Below are positions 16,772-25,462 of a stretch of DNA of 64,000 nt, piece after piece; the stretch's first letter is position 1, and every line of letters starts with the position of its first letter. The notes beneath the pieces were generated by a model. That model was given only the letters and a program-made list of their open reading frames with translations, was not told the origin of the DNA and searched no databases. A program made the position numbers and the translations under genes. Source of the stretch: Nostoc linckia FACHB-104 (lineage in GTDB: Bacteria; Cyanobacteriota; Cyanobacteriia; Cyanobacteriales; Nostocaceae); the NCBI RefSeq assembly GCF_014696615.1, contig NZ_JACJQJ010000017.1, positions 78,752 to 142,751 on the forward strand. The letters are read 5' to 3'.

Positions 16772-16912
16772 TTAGGCAATATCTTCGCGTTCAATATAGA
16801 TAAACAAAAACGCAAATACTGCAATAGGTACACCCCAACCAATAATGGGAACAAACAGAGCAGGCAAGTAAGAAGTACTAGCCAAGATTGAAGGAAAAAG
16901 TTCAGTTGTCAT
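16772..16912 (-). CDS. psaI: photosystem I reaction centre subunit VIII
   Basis: A 46-residue membrane protein. The frame begins MTTELFPSILAS and has one helix (about 17-40), then the conserved FLFIYIEREDIA ending. It matches cyanobacterial PsaI, a small photosystem I subunit that helps bind PsaL for trimer formation. It is convergent to psbEFLJ with a shared hairpin, and an AGGA lies about 10 nt upstream of the ATG. Confidence 0.9.
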   Translation of the reverse strand: MTTELFPSILASTSYLPALFVPIIGWGVPIAVFAFLFIYIEREDIA

Positions 16913-17024
16913 AGCTAATTATTCCTGTTGAATTACACTTCAATTCAAGATGAGCTTACTGCAAATTCTGTCCCATTTTTGAAAATCTAAAGATTTTTAA
17001 CACAGCAGGATTTAGCTAGAATGT

Positions 17025-19847
17025 CTAAATACCTAAGAGTTCATCTAGCTGTAAATTCGGCAAATCAGGAGGAATTACAGAGCGTGTTAGGGAAACTTTG
17101 TCACTTTCCTGTTGAGTGTCTAAATTCAGTGCGATCGCTTCTACTCGCATTTCCAAGCAGCCAAAAGGTACATGTAATTGCGTCTTCACCTCTAATACTC
17201 CTGAAGAGTTTGGTAGTAAATCTTTGAGGATATAGGGGCCATCGATTACCCAACGTGTTTGACAATCCTTAATCCATAACTTCACTACTACTTCTGGAGA
17301 TACCTCAGGTAGTTCTACGCGTACCCGCACAGATGTACCAGCAATTAATTCTCCCTCTGGTAAGTACAGTTGAGGAATTGGTAAAGGCTCAACAACTGCT
17401 ACAGCCATCAAGGGTAATGGTGATGGTGGTGCTATTAGTGGTACTTCTTCTTGTTCTTCCTCTTCTTCTTCAGGCACGCTCGGAACTATTTCTTCTTCTG
17501 GCTCAATGTAAGTATCATCAACAATTATTTCTTCTGTTACCCGAACTAACGGTATCTTGGCATAACGTGGTGGTGGGGGAGGTGGCTCTAGCAATGATGA
17601 GGTTAGCTCTGTTTCTGATACATTCTCTACTGTCTGTTGCTCCTGTTGCACAAGCTCCAACTCATCTGCAACTATCCCCATGTCAGCATCTAAGTTTAAC
17701 GACAAGTTGAGTTCAATATCAGTGCTTTCTGGGTTAAAAGAATCACTAATCTGCTCACTGGACGTTGTCTGGTTGGCAACAACATCCATATCGTAGTCTT
17801 GATCTAGCAGATGAATTGGTTCGGGTAAAGAGAAGCCTTGGCTCTGCAACCACTGCATAATCAGCGGCGATGAGTATGGGTTACCCTCGACAATTAATTG
17901 GGGACGAGGTGGTGTAGTTGGTTGTGCAACTAACTCATCAATTAATTCAGAATCAGGTGGTGTAGTTGCTTGTGTAGAATCATCTATTAATTCGGGAGGT
18001 GGTGGCGTAGCAGGTTGTGCAATAACATCATCAAATTCTGCCTGAGTTGATGTAGCTAATTCTGCAACAGCATCATCAATTAATTCAGGAAGAGGTGTCA
18101 TAGCAGACTGTGCAACAGCATCATCAAACTCCGTCCGAGTTGGTGTAGATACTCCTGCAATATAAGCATCGATTAATTTAGAGCGGCGTGGTACAGTTTC
18201 TTCCAAAACAGGTTGATTTTGAGATTGCGGATTACCACGCAATAATTCAGCATTCAGATCCAGATCAGGTAAATTAACATCCAGCGCTGTTGCTATTTCT
18301 GGAAGATGATAATTTGATGCAGATGCTTCCTCAGATCCTGGTAAAGCTGGTAAAGGTTTCAAGAATGGAAATGTGCCACTAATCATAGGTAATCGCCGAT
18401 TTGTAATTACCAGTTCATCCATGTTGATAGCGGCTAACGTGTCCACTTTGTCTAAACTTTCTTCTGGTTTCGGCTGCTCTACTGTAGGAGATTCTGCCAC
18501 CTTAGCAGTAATTGGGGGTAACGGTGGCATATTCGGCAATTGAATTCCACTATGAGACTCTACAGATTTTCTTGGCGATCGCGCCTTAATCTCTGGGGGA
18601 AGAAATTTAGGAGCCAACGCACCAAGAGCTAAAGAATCGTCTGGTTTGATGGTTTTAACTAAATTTAAAAGAGACAAATCAATATTAGGCGATGACTCAG
18701 CCGTTGGAGGTGGTAGTGCTTCCTCTACAATCTCGGGTTTTTTCGCTGTGAGTTCTGCTTTAATAACCAATAATTCGCTAACATCTGCTGTAATCGTGAA
18801 AGACTGGCTAGCTAACAGAACTACTTCACCACCCTCATGGACTGCGCCATACAAATTAATATCCGCCAAAATTAACTTAGATTCGCAATCAGCGGGAATA
18901 TCAATTGCAGCTTGGATATTAAAAGGTAACACCTTGTTAGGCAAAGCTTGGCGTACTTGATGTAACGTTTCCAAGCCTAGGGGTGAGCGCAATTCGATAT
19001 TTAATTCTAGAGAATAGAGAGCCTGTTGCTTAGGTATCTCAACTTCTTCATTTTCTGGTTTTAGCTCTAATTGCCCATTAACAGTCAGACTTTGTCCCCA
19101 ACGAGCAACATAGGTTTCTTGCTCTAACTTTAGCAAGAGGGGTGGTAATGATGGGGTTGTTGGCGGATCTACCAACATTTCCTCATCCAAAAGCGGCTCA
19201 GAGATAGGTAATGCTAATTCTATTAAGTTTTGTAAAATCTGTTCTGCCGTCACTCCCTTAACCCAAACTGGGCTGACAGGCTGATCGATAATGACATCCT
19301 CTAAAGTATCTATTGGAACTTCATTTCTGGCAGGGCTAATTTCTAGGGTAGATATTGTTGCTGGGGCAGTATTAATAGTTTCTAACGGTGCAATGCTGGT
19401 TTCTGTTTCTTCAAGAGCAGTAGGTGCGACATCATTAACAAAAATATTATTCGAGTCTGGAGGTGAATCTGATACTGCACTTTTCTCTTCTGGATACTGA
19501 GATAAAACCCGCACATAGAGGTTGTATTGCCAAGATTGACCGCCGAGAATATCCGACATCAAGTCGCCAGAGCATTGTAACTCCCAAATTCCCGGTTTGA
19601 AGTAGGTATAGGGGATTACCGCCATTAAGCCTTCTGCATTAGTGCGACGCGATCGCTTCTGAATTCGCCGCTTTGGCGGGACTTCTTGCGTCGATGAGTG
19701 AATTACTCGTACTTCCACATCCGTATTAGGACGGTTAGAACGAGCCAAAACTCTATACCGACCTTCGATAATTTCTACCTTTGGCGATTCCAGGGTATGC
19801 CAAGCGCGATCGCCCTGTCTCTGTATCAGAAATTGCCAGTGTTCCAT
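17025..19847 (-). CDS. large conserved cyanobacterial protein of unknown function, Pro/Glu-rich
   Basis: A 940-residue protein I cannot assign to a named family. Three regions look folded and beta-rich, perhaps Ig-like: the N-terminus (about 1-120, LARSNRPNTDVEVRVI and FKPGIWELQCSGD), about 240-370 (RWGQSLTVNGQLEL and SLELNIELRSPLGLE), and the C-terminus (about 830-930, GELIAGTSVRVRVELPEVSP). Between them lie long low-complexity linkers rich in Pro, Glu and Ser, including a diverged repeat around DDAVAQ/TPPPELIDD (about 570-660) and PPPPPPR and EEEEEQEE runs. No signal peptide or transmembrane helix is visible. It may be a scaffold with several interaction modules. It is monocistronic, with an ATG start. 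Confidence 0.7.
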   Translation of the reverse strand: MEHWQFLIQRQGDRAWHTLESPKVEIIEGRYRVLARSNRPNTDVEVRVIHSSTQEVPPKRRIQKRSRRTNAEGLMAVIPYTYFKPGIWELQCSGDLMSDILGGQSWQYNLYVRVLSQYPEEKSAVSDSPPDSNNIFVNDVAPTALEETETSIAPLETINTAPATISTLEISPARNEVPIDTLEDVIIDQPVSPVWVKGVTAEQILQNLIELALPISEPLLDEEMLVDPPTTPSLPPLLLKLEQETYVARWGQSLTVNGQLELKPENEEVEIPKQQALYSLELNIELRSPLGLETLHQVRQALPNKVLPFNIQAAIDIPADCESKLILADINLYGAVHEGGEVVLLASQSFTITADVSELLVIKAELTAKKPEIVEEALPPPTAESSPNIDLSLLNLVKTIKPDDSLALGALAPKFLPPEIKARSPRKSVESHSGIQLPNMPPLPPITAKVAESPTVEQPKPEESLDKVDTLAAINMDELVITNRRLPMISGTFPFLKPLPALPGSEEASASNYHLPEIATALDVNLPDLDLNAELLRGNPQSQNQPVLEETVPRRSKLIDAYIAGVSTPTRTEFDDAVAQSAMTPLPELIDDAVAELATSTQAEFDDVIAQPATPPPPELIDDSTQATTPPDSELIDELVAQPTTPPRPQLIVEGNPYSSPLIMQWLQSQGFSLPEPIHLLDQDYDMDVVANQTTSSEQISDSFNPESTDIELNLSLNLDADMGIVADELELVQQEQQTVENVSETELTSSLLEPPPPPPRYAKIPLVRVTEEIIVDDTYIEPEEEIVPSVPEEEEEEQEEVPLIAPPSPLPLMAVAVVEPLPIPQLYLPEGELIAGTSVRVRVELPEVSPEVVVKLWIKDCQTRWVIDGPYILKDLLPNSSGVLEVKTQLHVPFGCLEMRVEAIALNLDTQQESDKVSLTRSVIPPDLPNLQLDELLGI

Positions 19848-20103
19848 TGTGAGTGATGCCCAGACCGCAGACCAGCTGAGTAATATTTTGCATTACTTGC
19901 TTGCAAGTTTACCTCAGCAATTTACAATTGCATAATCTTAGGCCATGTTTTGATAAAGATACTGTTAAAAGGTAACTCTTCACAGTGAAATCATCATCAG
20001 TAAATTTCACACTACAGCCAGCAATTCATCAGAGCTTACTTTCTTGGCTACTGTTATACAAGGAAATAAAATCTTTTCATTAATACTCTCATAAAAATAG
20101 AGA

Positions 20104-20156
20104 CTAGAGAGTGGGGACTAGGCAATATTTACTTCATGCCTAGTCCCTAATCTCTA
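20104..20156. repeat. long inverted repeat, possible terminator
   Basis: GGGACTAGGCA (20114-20124) and TGCCTAGTCCC (20137-20147) are perfect 11-nt inverted arms, extended outward by CTAGAGA and TCTCTAG. It lies between the gene at 20225 and the 940-residue gene, so it may terminate the 20225-21358 transcript. No T-tract is evident. Confidence 0.6.
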
Positions 20157-20224
20157 GCCCTTATTGTCTTTTTCATGTGTCCTAATGTACACAGTTACTG
20201 AAGAATACTTCTTACCTGAAATCT

Positions 20225-20470
20225 TCACACATTGTAAAGATTTCGATAGTAAGCCAAAATTTGCTGAACACGTTGCCGACTTGTAAATGTGGGGTTAGAT
20301 GCCCAGGAAATCCATAAACCCTCAATTTGACTTTGATAATAATCAAACTGTAGAGATGACTGGGGTATCAAACCTACTTCTACCTCTTCAACTTGACGCA
20401 AATGAGCTGCTATCTCTCGATAGACAGCTAAAGGTAAACCAGCAAATTCTATTTTTTCTTTCGTCTCCAT
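20225..20470 (-). CDS. small conserved hypothetical protein
   Basis: An 81-residue soluble protein of unknown function. The sequence looks coding (AGLPLAVYREIAAHLRQV, then PQSSLQFDYYQSQIEGLWI and ending RVQQILAYYRNLY), and similar short proteins occur in Nostocales as far as I recall. It begins 30 bp after the end of the PilP-like lipoprotein gene, so the two are probably cotranscribed. Confidence 0.65.
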   Translation of the reverse strand: METKEKIEFAGLPLAVYREIAAHLRQVEEVEVGLIPQSSLQFDYYQSQIEGLWISWASNPTFTSRQRVQQILAYYRNLYNV

Positions 20471-20500
20471 TGTAATGAAGCTCCGACAGCAACAAGATTG

Positions 20501-21358
20501 TTAGGATGGCGTTGTCTGCGAACCAGGATTTCCACCTGGATTCGTAGTTGGTGTTGCTGAGCTAGTAGGCGTATCTCCTACCATTCTGGCAACTTCAATT
20601 CCATATTGTTCCACAATCACAATAGGATTGGAGCCTTCATTCATTTCAATACGCTTAATTAAAAGACCATTGGCTAGTCGCTGTCCAGCTTGCACATAGC
20701 GACTGGTTGGCTCATTTGGTACTTTAATAATCGCCTGTAGTTGCTTACCGATTAAAACTACACCAGTCACAAAAACTGACTTGGCTAAATCAGGTTCTGG
20801 TGGTTTGGGTAATACAGATACCAAATTTGGGCTTGGAAGCACTGGCGGTAAGACTTTCGGCAAAACAGGAGTCAATTTAGGAATGGCAGCAGTTTTTTGG
20901 ATTTGTATTTTTTGTGGTTTTATAGTGGCTGCTTGAACCGCGCTTTTAGGTGGTACTTTTGGTACTGATACTTGGACTACTGGCGGTTTAGGGATAGGCA
21001 GAGGCGGTAAATTAGGAACAGGTTTGCTAATACCAGTAGGAAGGAAGTTACCTCCCTGTCCCATAATAATTTCGGCAAACGGGTCTGTTCGGCCTTTTGA
21101 TACCAAAACTAACCGCTCTGTAGCATTAGTAGGTTGAATCAAAGTGGAAGCTGGACTATAAGTTGCGGCGGCAACTTTCGATACCTGTTTTCCAGGCACG
21201 AGTGGATTATTAAAGGATTGAGTAGCTGGTGGCGATTTGACTGCTGGTGTCGCAGCCGGGCTAGGATTAGTAGCTTGTGGTGTTTCTTCTGAGGTACATC
21301 CCGCGATCGCCAACGCTAAAATGGCTGCACCTGCGATTGTGAAATTTTTTCTACCCAT
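20501..21358 (-). CDS. PilP-like lipoprotein of unknown function
   Basis: A 285-residue lipoprotein. The signal peptide ends at the lipobox LAIAGC (Cys about 21), followed by a Pro/Thr/Ala-rich linker and, at about 190-265, a small beta domain: FVTGVVLIGKQLQAIIKVPN then RYVQAGQRLANG..IKRIE and IVIVEQYGIEVARMVG. This layout of lipobox, flexible Pro-rich arm and a compact beta domain resembles PilP/GspC (homology region) proteins, which link inner-membrane pilus parts to the secretin. This is an inference from architecture. It lies 165 bp downstream of sigF, a sigma factor linked in cyanobacteria to pilus genes and motility, which supports a pilus-related role. The ATG start is clear. Confidence 0.6.
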   Translation of the reverse strand: MGRKNFTIAGAAILALAIAGCTSEETPQATNPSPAATPAVKSPPATQSFNNPLVPGKQVSKVAAATYSPASTLIQPTNATERLVLVSKGRTDPFAEIIMGQGGNFLPTGISKPVPNLPPLPIPKPPVVQVSVPKVPPKSAVQAATIKPQKIQIQKTAAIPKLTPVLPKVLPPVLPSPNLVSVLPKPPEPDLAKSVFVTGVVLIGKQLQAIIKVPNEPTSRYVQAGQRLANGLLIKRIEMNEGSNPIVIVEQYGIEVARMVGDTPTSSATPTTNPGGNPGSQTTPS

Positions 21359-21523
21359 TAGCCGTTCTCAAAAGCCATAGGAAAATTTGTTGAGGAAAAT
21401 TAACCAGCCTTAAATTTGTATTAAAGACTAAGTCTGTTCCCTTTATAACCTAATTTTTTACAATTGCATGGTTATTTTTAGTACTGTCAGTACAGCATAA
21501 ATACGGGGATAAATAATTGCTAA

Positions 21524-22300
21524 TTAATCGTCTACCACACCCATCAGATTTTTCAACAAGTCCAGTCCTTTCTTGACTCTTCGGGAAACAGTGACTACAC
21601 TAATCCCTAAATGTTCTGCTACTTGTTTTTGTGTTAAATCATGTAAAAATACACATTCCAAAACATCACGGGTGCGCTTTTCTAGCTGAACCAATGCTTG
21701 TTGTAGACGAATTTGATCTTCTTGAGCTAATTGAAAACTGCGATAGTGAGGATCTGGAACTAATTCTCCTAGGCTTGTAGCACCTTCTTCCCCATCTTGT
21801 ATTGGTACATCCAAGCTTAAAGGCGCACGATTAATCCATGCTAATTTAATTTCCTGCCATTCATTAGGGGAAATTTCTAGTGCAGCTGCTAGTTCAGAAT
21901 CAGTAGGTTGGCGATTATATTGTGCGCGTAAAGAACGCGAAACTCCTATCGCTTGCTGTTGCAGTGCTAAGTAGCGTCGGGGAATGCGTACAGTGACACC
22001 TTTATCTCGGAGGTAGTGTTGAATCTCACCACGAATATAAGGAACAGTAAAGGAACTAAAAGCATGTCCCTTAGAAATTTCAAATTTTTCAATTGCCTTA
22101 ATTAAGCCTAAACAGCCGACTTGGAGTAAGTCTTCGTAGTTTTCATGGCATTGATTCATCCAATAGTGAGCTTCTCTTCTCACTAGTCCAAAATTGAGTT
22201 TAACTAGCTGATTGCGAACAGTTTCTGAGCGCGATTTTTGATATTCTCGCAACAACTGCCAGGTTTCATGCTTCAGTTCATTGGTGACAGTGGTAGGCAT
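21524..22300 (-). CDS. sigF: RNA polymerase group 3 sigma factor SigF
   Basis: A sigma-70 factor of the SigF/SigB (group 3) type, about 258 residues. Region 2 shows NFGLVRREAHYWMNQ, YEDLLQVGCLGLIKAIEKFE and HAFSSFTVPYIRGEIQHYLRDKG. Region 3 includes the VRIPRR stretch, and region 4.2 has the helix-turn-helix LTQKQVAEHLGISVVTVSRRVKKG. Cyanobacterial SigF controls pilus and motility genes and salt responses, and hormogonium genes in filamentous strains. The ATG at 22300 (MPTTVTNELK) is preferred over a TTG 21 bp upstream that lacks a ribosome binding site. The neighbourhood sigF-psbO is, as I recall, shared with Anabaena. Confidence 0.93.
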   Translation of the reverse strand: MPTTVTNELKHETWQLLREYQKSRSETVRNQLVKLNFGLVRREAHYWMNQCHENYEDLLQVGCLGLIKAIEKFEISKGHAFSSFTVPYIRGEIQHYLRDKGVTVRIPRRYLALQQQAIGVSRSLRAQYNRQPTDSELAAALEISPNEWQEIKLAWINRAPLSLDVPIQDGEEGATSLGELVPDPHYRSFQLAQEDQIRLQQALVQLEKRTRDVLECVFLHDLTQKQVAEHLGISVVTVSRRVKKGLDLLKNLMGVVDD

Positions 22301-22321
22301 AGCACCGAGTTTATTGAGCAA

Positions 22322-23140
22322 AGCAAATAAAGCGTTAAGTAATTGCTTGTAAACTTAGATGCGATTGAGCGATATGAAAGTAAATATCAAACTAAATTAC
22401 CTAATAGATTTATGCCACATAAAAAAATTCTTATGGCAGAACCTGAGATAGGTAAACAATCGAGCTGAGTAGTAAACAAGCTTAGTTGGTTGGTATTTTG
22501 GTTGTTATCTAGCTTTGGTATTACCTGGAGCTAAAAAACTATATAGACACAAAATATAAAACTTTCTATTGTTTTTAAAACCGAAATTGTACCTAACTTT
22601 GCTTATTAAGTATCAGTCCAGAGGCTCAACAAAAAAATTAGATTATCTAATGATGAAATTGGATTTTCTCACTTTGATTAACTCAGTAAAAATACGACAT
22701 TAAATACCAAAGAATCATCAGTTGTTTAATTTTCTTAAATATATTGGCAGAAATATACGTACTTGTTCGTAACGATTAAATAGTTAATATCAATTCAAAG
22801 TTTTGTCAAAAATGAGAATTTAGCTAAATTTCAATCTATATATTAAAAATTAAAAATACAACTTTTAAAATTTTAAATTTCCTATTTCAACTTCAAATTG
22901 AAAATTTATAAGATAAAAATATTCCAATATGATAAATATTTGAAAAAGTTAAGTGTGATTGGAATTTAAATTTCAGTTAAAAAATGACAAATAACCCTGC
23001 TCTAAACATAGATAGTGATCGCCCAAAAGTAGCTTCTCTAGCTATATTTCATACAAACAGCCAAATCTGGAAAGCTTTCTTTCCCTAACCTTGCTTGCCT
23101 ACGTGAGTAAATAAAAATATAGAAATTAGCTGATTTGCAA
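22322..23140. other. long AT-rich intergenic region between sigF and psbO
   Basis: About 820 bp with no gene-like frame and several A/T runs (for instance 22820-22900). It presumably holds the sigF promoter and a long leader. I recognised no known regulatory RNA in it. Confidence 0.5.
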
Positions 23141-23177
23141 AAAAAACACATACGCCCCTAAATAAAGGGGGTATGTG
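23141..23177 (-). terminator. Rho-independent terminator of psbO
   Basis: CACATACGCCCC (23147-23158) pairs with GGGGGTATGTG (23167-23177), with an 8-nt loop and one bulge. On the minus strand it is followed by a T run (complement of A 23139-23146). It sits about 85 bp past the psbO stop. Confidence 0.85.
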
Positions 23178-23260
23178 AATTAACTTTTGCATTCAAGCCT
23201 AATGCATACAGAATTGTTGTGACTATCTGAGTGCCCGTAATTTGCGGTACTCAAGAGAAC

Positions 23261-24094
23261 TTAGCCTCTGGTGGGTTCAACTCGAGCATAGAAAAGCCCA
23301 CGAATCTTCACTTCTTTAGGTTCACCAGCACCTAAATCAGTATCAGATGGCTGTTCACTATCGAAAGTACCTGCAATTTCACCAGTGGAGCTATCAACTT
23401 TAGCTACTTGCAGGGAAATTTTGCCGCTAAGACTTTCAGCACGCTTAACGTTAGTGCGAGTAAGTTCTTCATCGTCCGCTTGAGCAGGTAGAGCTACAGC
23501 GTTATCATAGCCAGTAACTACACCCCGTCCTTTGGGATCTAAGAAAGCAGCACCACGATATGAAGGTACTTTAAATGTGCCTTCAAAATCTGTAGAGGTA
23601 TTCAAGCTGGTTGAACCAGCTTGTGTTTGAGCAACTAAATTTTTGATAGTGAATAGGAAAGGTACTCGTTCGCCACCAGGAAGTTGTACAGTGATGGCTT
23701 GAAAGTCAAGACCATCTTTCTCTGTGAATGTCAAGCTGCTGTCTGAATTAATTTTCAGATCGCCTTGCACTTGGTCAATAGTGGATGTATACCTGGTTAA
23801 CAGCTTACCGGCAACAAATTCTGCTTCTTGGCGTTTATTAGCTGGTTCTTCTTTGACAAAGAAATTAGTTGGTTCTAAGCAAAGCTCTTTGATGGTGTAT
23901 GACTGGCTAGAATCCAAGGGAATTGAACCACGACTTGTTTCTGCCAATTGAGGACACTTGTTAGCCAAACCAGTGCCACGAATTTGTTCGTATGTAAGTA
24001 TGTCTCTACTGCTAGCAGAGGAACCATCACTACAAGCAGTTATTAGCCCTAGGCACAAAGCCAAGAATGCAACAATTAAAGCGCGATACCTCAT
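23261..24094 (-). CDS. psbO: photosystem II manganese-stabilising polypeptide
   Basis: PsbO, 277 residues, is the lumenal extrinsic protein that stabilises the oxygen-evolving Mn4CaO5 cluster. The precursor has an N-terminal signal with GLITACS (lipobox-like Cys). Family motifs follow: DILTYEQIRGTGLANKCPQL with the first disulfide Cys, KELCLEPTNFFVKEEPANKR with the second, and the C-terminal EVKIRGLFYARVEP. The ATG at 24094 (MRYRALIVAF) is chosen because a GAGG lies just upstream and because I recall the same N-terminus in Anabaena PsbO; an in-frame ATG 18 bp further up (24112) is an alternative. It has its own terminator and lies next to sigF. Confidence 0.96.
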   Translation of the reverse strand: MRYRALIVAFLALCLGLITACSDGSSASSRDILTYEQIRGTGLANKCPQLAETSRGSIPLDSSQSYTIKELCLEPTNFFVKEEPANKRQEAEFVAGKLLTRYTSTIDQVQGDLKINSDSSLTFTEKDGLDFQAITVQLPGGERVPFLFTIKNLVAQTQAGSTSLNTSTDFEGTFKVPSYRGAAFLDPKGRGVVTGYDNAVALPAQADDEELTRTNVKRAESLSGKISLQVAKVDSSTGEIAGTFDSEQPSDTDLGAGEPKEVKIRGLFYARVEPTRG

Positions 24095-25103
24095 GATCAA
24101 CCTCAATTTCAAAAATTAATATCTAACGTTGTAAAACTGCACTTAAGTTTTGATCTCTGGTGAGAAACCGCCCTAATATGGGGGCGTTGTCGGCAGTTCG
24201 CCTTTAGCCCTTTCCGTTTCCGGTTGGGCAAAGCCCCTTCCCAAGAGATAGGGTTGGGTAATTGCCGTTCAAACTTAGTGTTTGCTAAACGTATTTAAAC
24301 GTGTCGCTCTTTTGGCTCTGGGATGTAAACCCCAGGCTAGCTAGTACACTGCATCCATTGTGGATGTGTGACCCAAACGGGAAAAAACCAGCAGTTTTAC
24401 TATTGTCGGCATTTGGTAGAGTTTGGGCGCATCAATGATTGTGCCCTGACACAGAGCGGCATCAGCGCTTGCCTCTGAGGACACGAAGAGCAAAATTTTC
24501 TCTTCGTACTTTCCTCTAGCGTATGGCAAAAGTGGCATCGCTTTAATCGTTCTGTATTATGTATGTGTCGCCACTACATACTGCCCATTGTTTAAATAGG
24601 GAAATCAGCCAGATCATACGATTTTTTGAAACTCAAAATCAAAGCACTCTAGTATTAACCCAGAATATCCCGATCTGATTTAGCTAACCTATAGGCTGTA
24701 ATAAACGTCATTACCTTGTTCTATAAGCAATGTCTAATACTGGCTATGCCTACGCAATTCTTTTCAATCGGCAGACCAATGAGCTGAGGTAATGCCAAAA
24801 AAATGTCCCATTCCTACGGGACGCTGCATCTAGCTTACTTCCCCAAAGGGTACGATTGAATCGCACACAATTGGGCAATGGAGACAAGGAACATAGTTAT
24901 TGATTTGGTGAAATTAGATAATTTATTTTTTCCAAGTTTCCCGAAGAGAAATTTTTCAGGCAGTTAACACTGAAGAATCAACAATCAGCAACCCTCAACA
25001 AGGGTAGAAAAGCCAATTGAGGAAATATGAAACTGCCAGCCAATAGAAAGCCAAAAATCTTGGGTAAATTTGAGTAGGCCCTAATTTATACGGAAAAGCT
25101 GGC
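24095..25103. other. intergenic region upstream of psbO
   Basis: About 1 kb between psbO and the gene at 25104. The part next to psbO (about 24150-24330) is more GC-rich and folds into several hairpins, for example ACCGCCC..GGGGGCG near 24168-24190 and GGGCAAAGCCC near 24227-24237. It may be the psbO leader or a small RNA. A 65-codon minus-strand frame (24341-24538) is present but unconvincing. A dispersed CTATGCCTACGCA motif occurs near 24745. Confidence 0.5.
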
Positions 25104-25418
25104 ATGAGCAACGACAGAAGCTTGGAAGCAGAGAATTTGTCTTCTAAACTACAAATAATTTCAAATACGGTGTATGATGCAGCAAAAAGTTGCGAAGGAG
25201 ATGTGATCGCTCTTTTAGCTTTGCTACGACAGTTAGAGCAGTTACACCGCGAGATTCGGGATGGAGCTTTTCAAGCAACTTTACCTGAGAATCGTCAGCA
25301 ACTCTACTCATTGCTCAAAGATATTGAATCTGAGGGAGGCTGGCCTTACATTGAGCGCATGAGAATAAAGGCCTTTTTAGCAAACTTGGTAGAAGATGCT
25401 AATCAAGACAATAGCTGA
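25104..25418 (+). CDS. small conserved cyanobacterial protein, unknown function
   Basis: A 104-residue, mostly alpha-helical soluble protein with acidic character (DVIALLALLRQLEQLHREIRD then RQQLYSLLKDIESEGGWPYIERMRIKAF). Composition and the clear ATG start suggest a genuine gene, and I recall comparable short proteins in cyanobacteria. No catalytic motif or signal is seen. It is convergent with the large WD40 gene and separated from it by 44 bp that include an 18-nt perfect HIP1-centred palindrome. Confidence 0.7.
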   Translation: MSNDRSLEAENLSSKLQIISNTVYDAAKSCEGDVIALLALLRQLEQLHREIRDGAFQATLPENRQQLYSLLKDIESEGGWPYIERMRIKAFLANLVEDANQDNS

Positions 25419-25427
25419 CGGTGTGGT

Positions 25428-25445
25428 CAACAGCGATCGCTGTTG
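25428..25445. repeat. perfect 18-nt HIP1-centred palindrome
   Basis: CAACAGCGATCGCTGTTG lies in the short convergent spacer between two genes. HIP1 (GCGATCGC) sites are common throughout the window, but most are not flanked by so long a palindrome. Confidence 0.8.
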
Positions 25446-25462
25446 TGGTTGGTAAATTTTGG

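Noticed and set aside
24341..24538. 65-codon minus-strand frame upstream of psbO
   Set aside because: No ribosome binding site, no recognised family, and it lies in a structured leader region.
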